Assembly: GCA_009773475.1 (NCBI GenBank)
Contig: WSXV01000007.1
Coordinates: 1-62,701, forward strand
From: Desulfobulbaceae bacterium
GTDB taxonomy: Bacteria > Desulfobacterota > Desulfobulbia > Desulfobulbales > Desulfocapsaceae
Length of the DNA: 62,701 nucleotides
Reading direction: 5' to 3'
Positions 44,202 to 53,568 of the stretch are shown in pieces; the stretch's first letter is position 1; every line of letters begins with the position of its first letter. A program made the position numbers and the translations under genes. The notes below the pieces were generated by a model, which saw only the letters and a program-made list of their open reading frames with translations, was not told the DNA's origin and ran no database searches.

Positions 44202-44839
44202 GACGTGGGTGAGGTTGGTAAGGGTTGATAAAACCAGAAACCGGTGTCACCATATTTTCGCTGATCCATCAAACTCAGAGTGATCAGGTCTTGCGGCAGG
44301 GTCTCGCTGGATCGCTCTTCGACGATGAGCAGGGTTTGTTGGCGAAGCCAGGAGCTGGTATCAAGGGCACGTAAAAGTAGCGAGGACAGGCCCTGAGAAT
44401 AAGGGGGATCAATAAAAATCAGGTCAAAACCCGAACAAGATGGGAGGTACTTTGAAAACATCGGCAAGCCTCGGCGTAGATCGTGTTTGATCAGCGTGAC
44501 TGGTCTGGAATTTTTGAATTGACCGCTACCGTTGTCATGTTGAATTTCAGGCCGATGGTTGAAGGCATCCTGGCAGATCTGTACATTCCGGTTGATGAGA
44601 GTAAGGGCCTGCGGGTGACAATCCACAAAACAGACACTCTCTGCTCCTCGGCTCAGGGCTTCAAGCCCCAAGGCACCAGTGCCTGCGAAGAGGTCAAGGA
44701 CAGATGCCCCTTGAGTTCTGCCGGCAATGATATTGAACAGCGATTCTCGAGCCCGATCGGATGTCGGTCGAATAAGATTGCCCTGTGCCGGTGGTGGAAT
44801 AAGCTTCCTGCCTTTGGCCCAGCCACTGATGATCCTCAA
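44198..44839 (-). CDS. rsmD: 16S rRNA (guanine-966-N2)-methyltransferase RsmD (TTG start)
   Basis: RsmD methylates G966 in the small-subunit rRNA. The 213-aa protein has RIISGWAKGRKL at the N-terminus, the SAM motif VLDLFAGTGALGLEALSRGA and the catalytic FIDPPY. The start is TTG directly after the asd stop (TAATTG), and no better ATG gives the conserved N-terminus. Confidence 0.94.
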   Translation of the reverse strand: MRIISGWAKGRKLIPPPAQGNLIRPTSDRARESLFNIIAGRTQGASVLDLFAGTGALGLEALSRGAESVCFVDCHPQALTLINRNVQICQDAFNHRPEIQHDNGSGQFKNSRPVTLIKHDLRRGLPMFSKYLPSCSGFDLIFIDPPYSQGLSSLLLRALDTSSWLRQQTLLIVEERSSETLPQDLITLSLMDQRKYGDTGFWFYQPLPTSPTS

Positions 44840-45868
44840 TTATTTATGATGGGCAATAAAGTATTCCGCAATCTGCACAGCGTTTAAGGCCGCCCCTTTG
44901 AGGATATTGTCGGAAACCACCCACATGTTGATGCCATTGGCTATGGATTCATCTTCACGGATTCTACCCACCAGGGTCTCAAATTGGCCTTCGCATTCTG
45001 TGGCCAAAGGATAGCGGCCAAGAGTTGGCTCATCGACGAGCAGGACTCCGGGCGCATTGGATAAAAGCTCTTTGACCTCAGCTGCACTGATTTTCACTTT
45101 CGTCTCGATGTTCACCGCCTCGGAGTGTCCGTAATAGACGGGAACCCGCACGGCGGTTGCGGTGATGCCGATGGTGTCATCTTCAAAGATCTTTCTGGTC
45201 TCATTGACCATCTTCATTTCCTCTTTGGTGTAGCCATTGTCGAGGAAGCTGTCAATTTGCGGGAGGCAGTTGAAGGCAATCTGATGCGGATAGACCTTGT
45301 GTTCCATGGGCTTTCCTGCGGCATAGGCAAGTACCTGGTTCTTTAGCTCTTCAATGGCCTTGGCGCCGGTACCGGAGACCGCTTGATAGGTTGAAATTAC
45401 CAGACGTTTGATGCCGACTTTATCGTAGATCGGTTTGAGTGCCACCAGCATCTGGATTGTGGAGCAGTTGGGATTGGCAATAATGCCCCGTTTGGTGTAT
45501 TGGGCGATGGCATGGGGGTTGACCTCTGGGACGACCAGGGGGACTTCCGGGTCCATCCGAAAGGCGCTGGAATTGTCGATGACGACAGCTCCGGCAGCAG
45601 CGGCAGCAGGGGCAAATTCCAGGGAACGTGAGGCGCCCGCAGAGAAGAGGGCGATGTCAATCCCTTTGAAGGAATCTTTGGAAAGAAGTTGTACGGAATA
45701 TTCCCTCCCGTCATAGACAATTTTTTTGCCAACGGAACGTTCAGAGGCCAGAAGTCTCAGTTCATCTATCGGGAAATTCTTTCGTCGTAATACCTCCAGC
45801 ATGGCACTGCCAACGGCACCGGTGGCACCCGCAATGGCAACATTGTATTTTCTTGGTTCACTGCCCAT
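44840..45868 (-). CDS. asd: aspartate-semialdehyde dehydrogenase
   Basis: Asd reduces aspartyl phosphate to the semialdehyde for Lys, Met and Thr synthesis and diaminopimelate. The 342-aa protein has the NADP motif GATGAVGSAML (14-24) and catalytic C135 in NPNCSTIQM. It also has the His region later (EGQFETLVGRIRED area). AGAAGGA sets ATG 45868; an upstream in-frame ATG adds an unconserved 34-residue tail. Confidence 0.95.
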   Translation of the reverse strand: MGSEPRKYNVAIAGATGAVGSAMLEVLRRKNFPIDELRLLASERSVGKKIVYDGREYSVQLLSKDSFKGIDIALFSAGASRSLEFAPAAAAAGAVVIDNSSAFRMDPEVPLVVPEVNPHAIAQYTKRGIIANPNCSTIQMLVALKPIYDKVGIKRLVISTYQAVSGTGAKAIEELKNQVLAYAAGKPMEHKVYPHQIAFNCLPQIDSFLDNGYTKEEMKMVNETRKIFEDDTIGITATAVRVPVYYGHSEAVNIETKVKISAAEVKELLSNAPGVLLVDEPTLGRYPLATECEGQFETLVGRIREDESIANGINMWVVSDNILKGAALNAVQIAEYFIAHHK

Positions 45869-45912
45869 TGAAATTATTCCTTCTAAATGTCTGAAAGATT
45901 TGTTGGAAATAT

Positions 45913-45942
45913 TTCGGCTGGAACAGGATCTGCTCCAGCCGA
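45913..45942. other. perfect 10-bp hairpin between asd and pssA
   Basis: TTCGGCTGGA and TCCAGCCGAA form a perfect stem with a 10-nt loop in the asd leader. No T-run follows on the minus strand, so its role as terminator or regulatory leader is uncertain. Confidence 0.5.
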
Positions 45943-46002
45943 AGCTCTGTAATTGTATGGTTTTTGTCACTCGCCATGCTGCTCAATCCCTGCTCGATTT
46001 AG

Positions 46003-46797
46003 TTAGAGGGGATGCTCCTCTGGGGTGGCCGGGGTTTTCTTCAATCCGCGAAGCCGCTCATAAATGGCAAGGCCGGGTCCGGAGGCAATATAGAGCAGGA
46101 AAAGGGCGAAGAGCATGACATCCGGTTCTGCTGCGATCAAGACAAAGATGAGCAACATTGCGACCAAAACCTGAAAGGTCTTAAAGCGGCTTAAGCGTGG
46201 ATTTTTGAAGCTGAGGTATCGATGGGTGGAGACCATCAGGTAGGAAAGAAGATAGACCAGCAATAATAGGGAGATATGTTTGACTTCACTGGTTATACCC
46301 AGGTAATGGCAAAACATGACACTGGTAACAATCATGGCAGCAGCGGCAGGACAGGGCAGGCCGACAAAGTCTTTCACCCCAGATTTTACATTCTGAGAAT
46401 TAAAGCGGGCAAGACGCAAGGAGGTCATGGCCACGTAGAGAAATGCGGCCAGCCAGCCATAGCGGCCATAAGGCTGCAAGGCCCAAAGATAAGCGAGGAA
46501 TCCCGGTGCGACACCAAAGGAAACCATGTCGCAGAGTGAGTCCAATTCCACCCCGAACTGACTGGTGGTTCGTGTCATTCGTGCAACCCGTCCATCAAGG
46601 GCGTCAAAGATGGCTGCAACGAGGATGGCTATGGCTGAAGTGTAGAAATCCCCTTTAACGGCATAGATCATGGAATAGAATCCACAAAAAAGGCTGGCAA
46701 TGGTGAACATGCAGGGAAGTGGGTAGAACTTTGTACTCATTTCCTGAGGATGATCTGGTTGGGTGTCTGATGAATTATTTGATGGATTATCTGGCAT
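46003..46797 (-). CDS. pssA: CDP-diacylglycerol-serine O-phosphatidyltransferase
   Basis: PssA makes phosphatidylserine in the membrane. The 264-aa protein has about seven hydrophobic helices and the CDP-alcohol phosphotransferase motif DALDGRVARMTRTTSQFGVELDSLCDMVSFG (DG...AR...G...D...D). psd, the next enzyme of phosphatidylethanolamine synthesis, lies about 190 bp upstream on the same strand. Confidence 0.96.
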   Translation of the reverse strand: MPDNPSNNSSDTQPDHPQEMSTKFYPLPCMFTIASLFCGFYSMIYAVKGDFYTSAIAILVAAIFDALDGRVARMTRTTSQFGVELDSLCDMVSFGVAPGFLAYLWALQPYGRYGWLAAFLYVAMTSLRLARFNSQNVKSGVKDFVGLPCPAAAAMIVTSVMFCHYLGITSEVKHISLLLLVYLLSYLMVSTHRYLSFKNPRLSRFKTFQVLVAMLLIFVLIAAEPDVMLFALFLLYIASGPGLAIYERLRGLKKTPATPEEHPL

Positions 46798-46988
46798 GGC
46801 AGCATTTCTCCGGTGTTGATTGTTTCAGAATGCAGAGGGAAGCGAGAAGGGACAGTTTTAAACCGCTGATCATTACGCTGATAAAATAATACATAGCGAA
46901 AACTGTATCAAGGATAGTCGTGTAACGATGAGAACGTGCGTGTAATAATGAAAAGAATTCCAATGATCTTGGCTCTTTTTCTGTACTA

Positions 46989-47633
46989 TCAGGAAAGATA
47001 GCCAAGCACTGTCTCGCCAGCTTTTACTTTCTGGCCAATGGCGACTTCAATCTGGGTCTGGGTTGGGATGTAGAGATCGACCCGGGAACCAAAGCGGATC
47101 AATCCGAAACGCTGTCCTCGCTGTACCTGGTCGCCTGGCTCCAGCCAACAGACGATCCTTCTTGCAATCAGGCCGGCCACTTGGACAAAGGCCATTCTGT
47201 GACCGCTGGCGCTGCGGAGAAGCACGGCGCTATGTTCATTGTGCATGGCGCCCCGGTCGCTGTCGGCCGAATAAAACTTCCCAGGTGAGTAGAGAACCTT
47301 CTCAACGGTGCCGTTTACAGGAACACGATTGACATGGACATTAAAGACATTCATGAAAATCGAAACTTTATAAACCTGGCCGAGGAGATACTGATCGTCA
47401 ATAATCTTTTCGATGAGGATGACCTTGCCGTCAGCCGGAGAGATCAAGGCATCGTCACTGACTGGCCCGATTCGTTCCGGATCGCGGAAGAAGTAGAGGG
47501 CAAAGGTCGTTAATGCCAATGCTGGAATGGTGAGCAGGTCGTATCCTAAAATAGCCAGAATTAGGGTAAGAAATGCGCTGAAGCCGATGAAGGGGCACCC
47601 TTCTTTTGCTATGGGGATCTGTGGAGTTTTCAT
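46989..47633 (-). CDS. psd: phosphatidylserine decarboxylase proenzyme
   Basis: Psd converts phosphatidylserine to phosphatidylethanolamine. The 214-aa short-type protein has two N-terminal membrane helices, SPADGKV, the VHVNRVPV block and the self-cleavage site GS in IRFGSRVDLY, which yields the pyruvoyl group. Its start overlaps the ilvN stop by 4 bp, so it is read from the ilvBN transcript. Confidence 0.95.
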   Translation of the reverse strand: MKTPQIPIAKEGCPFIGFSAFLTLILAILGYDLLTIPALALTTFALYFFRDPERIGPVSDDALISPADGKVILIEKIIDDQYLLGQVYKVSIFMNVFNVHVNRVPVNGTVEKVLYSPGKFYSADSDRGAMHNEHSAVLLRSASGHRMAFVQVAGLIARRIVCWLEPGDQVQRGQRFGLIRFGSRVDLYIPTQTQIEVAIGQKVKAGETVLGYLS

Positions 47634-48112
47634 TTCTTGCTGGCCCTGGCCATGGCGATGGTCCCTGTGCGGACGATTTCCTGAATGCCGAGGGGCTTGA
47701 GGATGTCAATGATGGCCTGCACCTTTGAGGTGGAACCAGTAACTTCCACGGCATAGGATTTGGGACTGACATCCACAACCTTGCCCCGAAAGATGTCTAC
47801 AACCCGCAGGACTTCAGCCCTGGTTTGGGCCTCAGCCTTCACCCGGATCAGGACCATCTCCCGTTCGACATATTCACTGTCACCAATATCGGTAACCTTG
47901 ATAACGTCAATGAGCTTATGGAGTTGTTTCGTTATCTGCTCAATGATAGCCTCATCACCGCGGGTGACCAGGGTCAGGCAGGAAATGCTGGAATCCAGCG
48001 TCTCAGCTACGCTCAGGCTTTCAATATTGAAGCCCCGACCACTGAAGAGACCGGTAACCCGTGAAAGAACGCCCGGTTTGTTTTGGAGAAGTACGGAAAT
48101 AGTATGTTTCAT
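47630..48112 (-). CDS. ilvN: acetolactate synthase small (regulatory) subunit
   Basis: IlvN confers valine feedback on acetolactate synthase. The 160-aa protein begins with an ACT domain (HTISVLLQNKPGVLSRVTGLFSGRGFNIESL) and ends with the usual C-terminal domain. It lies 85 bp after ilvB and overlaps psd by 4 bp. Confidence 0.96.
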   Translation of the reverse strand: MKHTISVLLQNKPGVLSRVTGLFSGRGFNIESLSVAETLDSSISCLTLVTRGDEAIIEQITKQLHKLIDVIKVTDIGDSEYVEREMVLIRVKAEAQTRAEVLRVVDIFRGKVVDVSPKSYAVEVTGSTSKVQAIIDILKPLGIQEIVRTGTIAMARASKK

Positions 48113-48197
48113 CTGTTTGTCCTGTGCTGATGGTATCTCGCTTAAATAAAATTAGATATTTCTGATTTTTCAGCAATGAGCGGCGCTGGTGAGAGCT

Positions 48198-49898
48198 TTA
48201 AACCAGCAGCATCTCTGTCGTGGCCTTGCCTGCCGGCACCATTGGGAAAACACATTCTTCCCTGGCGATGACAAAGTCCATAATTACGGTGTTATCCGTT
48301 GCCAAGGCTTCTTTCAAGACGGCCTCTACTTCGCTGGTTTTGGTGGCCCTGAGGCCAACTGCTCCATATGCTTGGGCCAGCATCACAAAGTCGGGTGTGA
48401 CATCCATGACGGTTCCGGCGTAGCGTTTGTTGTAGAAAAGTTCCTGCCACTGACGAACCATGCCCAGGTAGTTATTGTTGAGAATGACGACCTTGACCGG
48501 ACATTTATACTGCTTGGCAGTGGCCAGTTCCTGAATATTCATCTGGATGGAACCGTCACCGGCGACATCGACTACGGTTTTGTCTGGAAATGCCATCTTG
48601 GCGCCGATGGCTGCAGGCAATCCATAACCCATGGTGCCGAGTCCGCCTGAGGTTGCCCATTGGCGAGGCTTGTTGAACTTGTAAAACTGGGCAGCCCACA
48701 TCTGATTTTGTCCCACCTCGGTGGTAATAATGGCATCCCCATGGGTGAGTTCGTCAAGCTTCTGGATAACGAACTGTGGCTTGATAATCTCTCCCTCGTC
48801 AATATAGGTCATGGGATGTTTTGTCGCCCAGCCGTCAATGGTTGCCCGCCAGGGTTCATGGCTGGCTGCGACCTGCTCACGGTTGAAGTCGCTGGAGGTA
48901 TTAAACCAGGTGTTCATGGCGGTGAGGGCGTGTTTACAGTCGGCAACGATGGGGATGTCGACCTTGACATTTTTACTGATGGATGTGGGGTCAATATCAA
49001 TGTGGATGATGGTTGCATGGGGAGCAAAGGCGTCAAGCCGTCCGGTAACCCGGTCGTCAAAGCGGGCCCCGACTGCTATCAGCAGATCACAGTTGGCTAC
49101 AGCCATATTGGCTGCATAGCTGCCGTGCATCCCCAACATGCCCATGGAGAGCGGATCCGTTCCAGGAAAGCCGCCCAGACCCATGAGGGTCATGGTGACT
49201 GGAATGTTCAACTTGCGGGCCAATTCGGTCAGTTCTTCATGGGCGTTGGAAAGGATAACTCCGCCGCCCACGTACAGCACTGGGTTCTTAGCCTTCAGGA
49301 TCTTTTTACATGCCTTTTCAATCTGCCCCTGATGCGGTTCATAGTTGGGCTGATAGGTCTGCATCCTGATCGGTTTTTTCTCGGGAAAGTCGATCATCTT
49401 GGCGACAACATCTTTGGGCAGATCGACAAGAACCGGACCTGGTCGGCCGGTACGGGCAATATGGAAAGCCTCACGCAGGGTGGGCACCAGATCCTTGGCA
49501 TCCTTGACCAGATAGTTATGTTTGGTGCAGGGACGGGTGATGCCGACAATGTCAACCTCCTGGAAGGCGTCATTGCCAATCAGCGGCGTAGGCACCTGGC
49601 CGGTGAGGATAACCATGGGGATGGAATCACAGTAGGCGGTGGCAATGGCGGTGACGCCGTTGGTTGCCCCCGGCCCAGATGTCAGCAGGGCAACGCCCAC
49701 TTCACCGGTAACCCTGGCCAGGCCATCAGCCGCATGCACGGCGCCCTGTTCATGGCGTACAAGAACATTGGTGATATCGGAGTCCATGAGGGCGTCAAAA
49801 AGATCAATGATTGCGCCACCGGGGAAGCCAAAAATAATCTTTACTCCTTCTTCCTGAAGGCATCGAATGATGGCCTGAGAGCCGTTGATTTTATCCAT
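48198..49898 (-). CDS. ilvB: acetolactate synthase large subunit
   Basis: IlvB condenses pyruvate (or pyruvate plus 2-oxobutyrate) in branched-chain amino-acid synthesis. The 566-aa ThDP enzyme has the catalytic E50 in RHEQGAVHAADG, the FAD-domain middle, and the ThDP motif VAGDGSIQMNIQELATAKQYKCPVKVVILNN. It is divergent from leuA. Confidence 0.97.
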   Translation of the reverse strand: MDKINGSQAIIRCLQEEGVKIIFGFPGGAIIDLFDALMDSDITNVLVRHEQGAVHAADGLARVTGEVGVALLTSGPGATNGVTAIATAYCDSIPMVILTGQVPTPLIGNDAFQEVDIVGITRPCTKHNYLVKDAKDLVPTLREAFHIARTGRPGPVLVDLPKDVVAKMIDFPEKKPIRMQTYQPNYEPHQGQIEKACKKILKAKNPVLYVGGGVILSNAHEELTELARKLNIPVTMTLMGLGGFPGTDPLSMGMLGMHGSYAANMAVANCDLLIAVGARFDDRVTGRLDAFAPHATIIHIDIDPTSISKNVKVDIPIVADCKHALTAMNTWFNTSSDFNREQVAASHEPWRATIDGWATKHPMTYIDEGEIIKPQFVIQKLDELTHGDAIITTEVGQNQMWAAQFYKFNKPRQWATSGGLGTMGYGLPAAIGAKMAFPDKTVVDVAGDGSIQMNIQELATAKQYKCPVKVVILNNNYLGMVRQWQELFYNKRYAGTVMDVTPDFVMLAQAYGAVGLRATKTSEVEAVLKEALATDNTVIMDFVIAREECVFPMVPAGKATTEMLLV

Positions 49899-50010
49899 GA
49901 AGCCTGTCCCTTTAGTTTGTTGAGATTTTTTCAGAAAAATTGGCAGTTTTGAAAAGTCTCTAAGTTTATATATGTCTTGAATTTTTTATAATATAAGGTG
50001 AGATCCGAAA

Positions 50011-50038
50011 TATATATCTATGATAGGTGCAATGTCAA
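50011..50038 (-). promoter_or_regulatory. ilvB promoter
   Basis: Minus strand TTGACA, 16-bp spacer, TATATA. It is back-to-back with the leuA promoter on the other strand. The leader to ilvB is about 105 nt. Confidence 0.5.
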
Positions 50039-50094
50039 GAATGAAGGTACTTTTCAGGGAAAATTCTTGTCTTGTCTGTTGGTTGAAAACCTTC

Positions 50095-50124
50095 TTGACA
50101 ATGGGCGGTAATCGGGTTTACTGT
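50095..50124 (+). promoter_or_regulatory. leuA promoter
   Basis: TTGACA (50095-50100), 18-bp spacer, TACTGT (50119-50124). Transcription from here would cross the short leader frame and a terminator before leuA. Confidence 0.5.
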
Positions 50125-50168
50125 ACATTTATTGTTGAATTTTAATCTTTCTTTTTGGAGTTTTCTCG

Positions 50169-50249
50169 ATGCGATCATTTTTTCTTTTATTCCTGCTTCC
50201 CCTATGTATCCATACCGACTGGATCGTGGCAGGGATGGAGGAGTTCTGA
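50169..50249 (+). CDS. candidate Leu-rich leader peptide of leuA
   Basis: A 26-codon frame starts MRSFFLLFLLPLCIHTDW and ends MEEF, behind GGAG 8 nt upstream. Five of residues 6-12 are Leu. A strong terminator lies 29 bp after its stop and leuA 118 bp after, the arrangement of a Leu attenuator. It could instead be a small secreted peptide or chance. Confidence 0.45.
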   Translation: MRSFFLLFLLPLCIHTDWIVAGMEEF

Positions 50250-50276
50250 ACGCTCGAACATACACTAGTAACCCCT

Positions 50277-50308
50277 CAAGGCCGCGGTTTTAAACCCCGG
50301 CCTTTTTT
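50277..50308 (+). terminator. terminator/attenuator before leuA
   Basis: AAGGCCGCGGTTT pairs with AAACCCCGGCCTT with one mismatch and is followed by TTTTTTATTT. It lies between the promoter and leuA, so read-through must be controlled or a second promoter used. Confidence 0.75.
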
Positions 50309-50366
50309 ATTTGTCCGCGGGTTTCGCAGGCTAAAGACTCTCTTCAGAACAAGGAATGTAACGGTC

Positions 50367-52055
50367 ATGAATCCTGATGCAGTGAAAAAGTATCGTCCTT
50401 ATCCCGGCTTAAATCTTCCCGGCCGAACCTGGCCTGGCAAGGTCATCACCCAGGCTCCTGACTGGTGCAGTGTTGATCTGCGTGACGGCAATCAGGCCTT
50501 GGTGCAACCCATGAATCTTGACGAGAAACTTGAGCTTTTCCAGCTCCTTGTGGATGTTGGTTTCAAAGAAATCGAGATTGGTTTTCCCTCGGCGTCCCAG
50601 GTGGAATTTGATTTTTCCAGAACCCTTATCGAGCGTGCTCTCATCCCTGAAGATGTGACTATCCAAATCCTGACACCGGCTCGGGAGCATCTTATCCAAA
50701 GGAGCTTTGAGGCCTTGAAAGGGGCTAAAAAAGCCATTGTTCATCTCTATAACTCCACCTCAACCCTGCAGCGCCGGGTTGTTTTTCAGATGAATCGGGC
50801 CGAGATCACGGCCCTGGCCCGGCAGGGAGCTCTCTGGATTCGCGAAGAGGCTGCGCGTAATCCAGAAACCTCCTTTCGCTATGAGTATTCTCCAGAGAGC
50901 TTCACCGGAACCGAGCTGGACTTTGCCCTCGAGATCTCTGAGGCAGTTATGGAGGTGTGGAAGCCGACCCCGGAGAACAGGGTGATTGTCAATCTTCCGG
51001 CCACGGTTGAGATGGCCACTCCCAATGTCTATGCCGATCAGATCGAATGGTTCTGCGGCCACATGAAAGATCGAGATTGCGCCATCATCAGTCTCCATGC
51101 CCACAATGACCGGGGCTGTGCGGTGGCGGCCACCGAGCTTGCGCTCATGGCCGGCGGAGATCGGGTGGAAGGAACCTTGTTTGGCAATGGTGAACGCACC
51201 GGCAATGTCGATCTTGTGACCCTGGCCTTGAACATGTTCACCCAGGGGATTGATCCGGGTCTGGATTTCCATAAAATTAACAAGGTGATTGAGGTTTCCG
51301 AGCGGGTGACCCGGATTCCGGTCCATGTCCGTCACCCTTATGCCGGAGAGCTCGTCTATACTGCTTTTTCCGGGTCTCATCAGGATGCCATCAACAAGGG
51401 AATGAATGCCTTTGATGCCTCAGCGGACGGAATCTGGGCCGTTCCTTATCTGCCTATCGATCCCCGGGATGTGGGCCGCAGTTATGAATCCATTATCCGC
51501 ATCAACAGCCAGTCGGGCAAGGGTGGCGTAGCCTGGATTATGGACCGCGAGTTTGGCTTCAAGATGCCCAAGGAGATGCATCCTGAGTTTGGCAAGGTCA
51601 TTCAGAAGGTGACGGATCGTGAGGGCCGGGAGTTGCAGATGGCGGAGATCTGGACGGCCTTCAAGGAAGAATACCTGACTGTTACCCAGCCCTACGGTCT
51701 GGTCAGCTTCAATGTCCGGAAACAGCATGTTGATAGCGATGAAGCGGGCTCATCCGCCGATGTCGAGGCGGTTATCAATGTCAGCGGCGAGATGAAAACG
51801 GTTACAGCCTCCGGCAATGGGCCGCTGGATGCCTTTTGTGGCGCTCTGAAAGCGGGCTTGGGCTGTGATTTTACCCTGTGCGGGTATCATGAACATGCCC
51901 TGACCAAAGGCTCGAGTTCCAAGGCCGTGGCCTATATTGAGACGGAATATCCTGACGGCCGACGATTCTGGGGGGCCGGAGTGGATACCGATATTCTTGT
52001 CGCCTCGATCAAGGCGACACTGAGCAGTCTGAATCGGGCGACTCGCTATGCATGA
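50367..52055 (+). CDS. leuA: 2-isopropylmalate synthase
   Basis: LeuA condenses acetyl-CoA and 2-oxoisovalerate, the first committed step to leucine. The 562-aa protein is the long LeuA form: DLRDGNQAL metal/catalytic motif (about 37-45), SLHAHNDRGCA (HxHN-type metal ligands) and GNGERTGNVDLVT. A C-terminal regulatory domain (about 430-555) would be Leu-sensitive. It stands divergent to ilvB. Confidence 0.96.
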   Translation: MNPDAVKKYRPYPGLNLPGRTWPGKVITQAPDWCSVDLRDGNQALVQPMNLDEKLELFQLLVDVGFKEIEIGFPSASQVEFDFSRTLIERALIPEDVTIQILTPAREHLIQRSFEALKGAKKAIVHLYNSTSTLQRRVVFQMNRAEITALARQGALWIREEAARNPETSFRYEYSPESFTGTELDFALEISEAVMEVWKPTPENRVIVNLPATVEMATPNVYADQIEWFCGHMKDRDCAIISLHAHNDRGCAVAATELALMAGGDRVEGTLFGNGERTGNVDLVTLALNMFTQGIDPGLDFHKINKVIEVSERVTRIPVHVRHPYAGELVYTAFSGSHQDAINKGMNAFDASADGIWAVPYLPIDPRDVGRSYESIIRINSQSGKGGVAWIMDREFGFKMPKEMHPEFGKVIQKVTDREGRELQMAEIWTAFKEEYLTVTQPYGLVSFNVRKQHVDSDEAGSSADVEAVINVSGEMKTVTASGNGPLDAFCGALKAGLGCDFTLCGYHEHALTKGSSSKAVAYIETEYPDGRRFWGAGVDTDILVASIKATLSSLNRATRYA

Positions 52056-52230
52056 GTGGGTTGTGAACCGAAGTTCGTGGAAAAATGGGGTGACAGCAAT
52101 GGCAGGAAGAATGCTCTTCACTCCTTGTGCCTCCATGCCTTCATGTTCATGCAAGGGATGAGAACCTGTATAGCCGTTAACTTCAAAGCGATAGCAGGCA
52201 GCTTTTTCATCAGACTTTTCCTTCATTTCC

Positions 52231-52275
52231 AGCCTGCTCTGCATCGCGGACTTAAGCCGCCGGGCAGAGCAGGCT
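52231..52275. terminator. inverted repeat between leuA and sbcD
   Basis: AGCCTGCTCTGC and GCAGAGCAGGCT form a perfect 12-bp stem with a 21-nt loop, 18 bp before sbcD. There is no strong T-run, so it may be a weak terminator or a translation-control hairpin. The remaining 52056-52230 holds no gene. Confidence 0.5.
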
Positions 52276-52293
52276 GCTGATTGTTTCTCATCC

Positions 52294-53568
52294 ATGAAAA
52301 TCCTCCATACCTCAGACTGGCATATCGGCCGATCCCTTTATGGGCGTAAACGCACTGCTGAGTTCGAGAGCTTTTTCGACTGGTTAATCGAGACGGTGCG
52401 CTCTGAGGGAATTGATGTCCTGCTGGTGGCCGGCGATATCTTCGATACCAGCACGCCGAGTAATCAGGCGCAGGCCATGTATTACCGTTTTTTGTGCCGG
52501 GTGGCTGCTACCTGCTGTCGTCATGTGGTGATTACTGCCGGCAATCACGATTCTCCTTCCCTCCTCAACGCCCCACAAGGCATCCTGCGCGCACTTAACG
52601 TCCATGTAGTCGGCTTTATGACCGAATTGCCAACCGATGAGATTGTGCTCCTGCGTGATGTCCAGGGACAGCCGCAGCTCATTGTCTGTGCCGTGCCCTA
52701 TTTGCGGGATCGTGACATTCGCCGGGCTGAGGCTGGTGAAACCATTGAGGATAAAGACCGTAAACTGGTTGAGGGGATCCGTGATCATTATCGGCTGGTG
52801 GGGGAGGCGGCGGTGGATCTTGCCTCCACCCAGTCAACGGCGGCTGAGAAAATTCCCATCGTTGCCATGGGCCATCTTTTCACCAGCGGCGGGCAGACCA
52901 TGCAGGGAGATGGGGTGCGAGAGCTTTACGTCGGCAACCTGGGACAGGTGAGGGCCGATCTCTTTCCTGACTGTTTTGATTATCTGGCCTTGGGTCATCT
53001 CCATGCAGCGCAGCGGGTTATGGGATCGGAGCTGCGCCGCTATTCGGGAGCACCTCTGCCCATGAGTTTCGGCGAGGCCAAGCAGAAAAAGATTGTGTTA
53101 CTGCTCACGGTTGACGGTCATGGGGGCGGGATCAGGGTGGAGGAAAAGCCCGTCCCTTGTTTCCAACGGCTGGCCACTGTGGCCGGGGACTGGGAGTCCC
53201 TCCGTTCGAGGATTGTGGATTTACATGGGGAGGCCGTCCCCATCTGGCTGGAGGTGCTCTATCAAGGCGATGAGCTGGTGGCGGATTTGCAGGACCGGGT
53301 ACGGGAGTTGACGGCGGACACCTCACTGGAGGTGTTGCGGATCAAGGATCTGCGTCTGGCGGCAATGGCCTTGAGGGTTGGTGACCAGGAAGAGACGCTG
53401 GATGATCTGGAAGTCAGCGATGTCTTTGGCCGCTGTCTGCTTGCCCATCAGGTTCCGCCCGTGCAGCAGGTGGATTTGATCACCCTTTTTCAGGAGACGA
53501 TGGCCGCCCTCTATGACGAGGAGAGAGACGATGCCATTGCCGGGGATGGAGATCGTAAGTCATCATGA
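52294..53568 (+). CDS. sbcD: nuclease SbcCD subunit D
   Basis: SbcD is the Mn-dependent nuclease partner of SbcC that cleaves DNA hairpins. The 424-aa protein has all phosphoesterase motifs: HTSDWHIG (5-12), VAGDIFDT (about 46-53), TAGNHDS (about 82-88) and the later ALGHLHAAQ. The stop overlaps the sbcC start by 4 bp (ATGA). Confidence 0.96.
   Translation: MKILHTSDWHIGRSLYGRKRTAEFESFFDWLIETVRSEGIDVLLVAGDIFDTSTPSNQAQAMYYRFLCRVAATCCRHVVITAGNHDSPSLLNAPQGILRALNVHVVGFMTELPTDEIVLLRDVQGQPQLIVCAVPYLRDRDIRRAEAGETIEDKDRKLVEGIRDHYRLVGEAAVDLASTQSTAAEKIPIVAMGHLFTSGGQTMQGDGVRELYVGNLGQVRADLFPDCFDYLALGHLHAAQRVMGSELRRYSGAPLPMSFGEAKQKKIVLLLTVDGHGGGIRVEEKPVPCFQRLATVAGDWESLRSRIVDLHGEAVPIWLEVLYQGDELVADLQDRVRELTADTSLEVLRIKDLRLAAMALRVGDQEETLDDLEVSDVFGRCLLAHQVPPVQQVDLITLFQETMAALYDEERDDAIAGDGDRKSS

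Noticed and set aside
46787..47005. 72-codon minus-strand frame between psd and pssA
   Set aside because: It overlaps both neighbours, has no ribosome-binding site and has no recognisable domain; only a chance hydrophobic stretch.
48660..49952. 430-codon plus-strand frame
   Set aside because: Antisense to ilvB, which has full ThDP motifs; no recognisable protein content.
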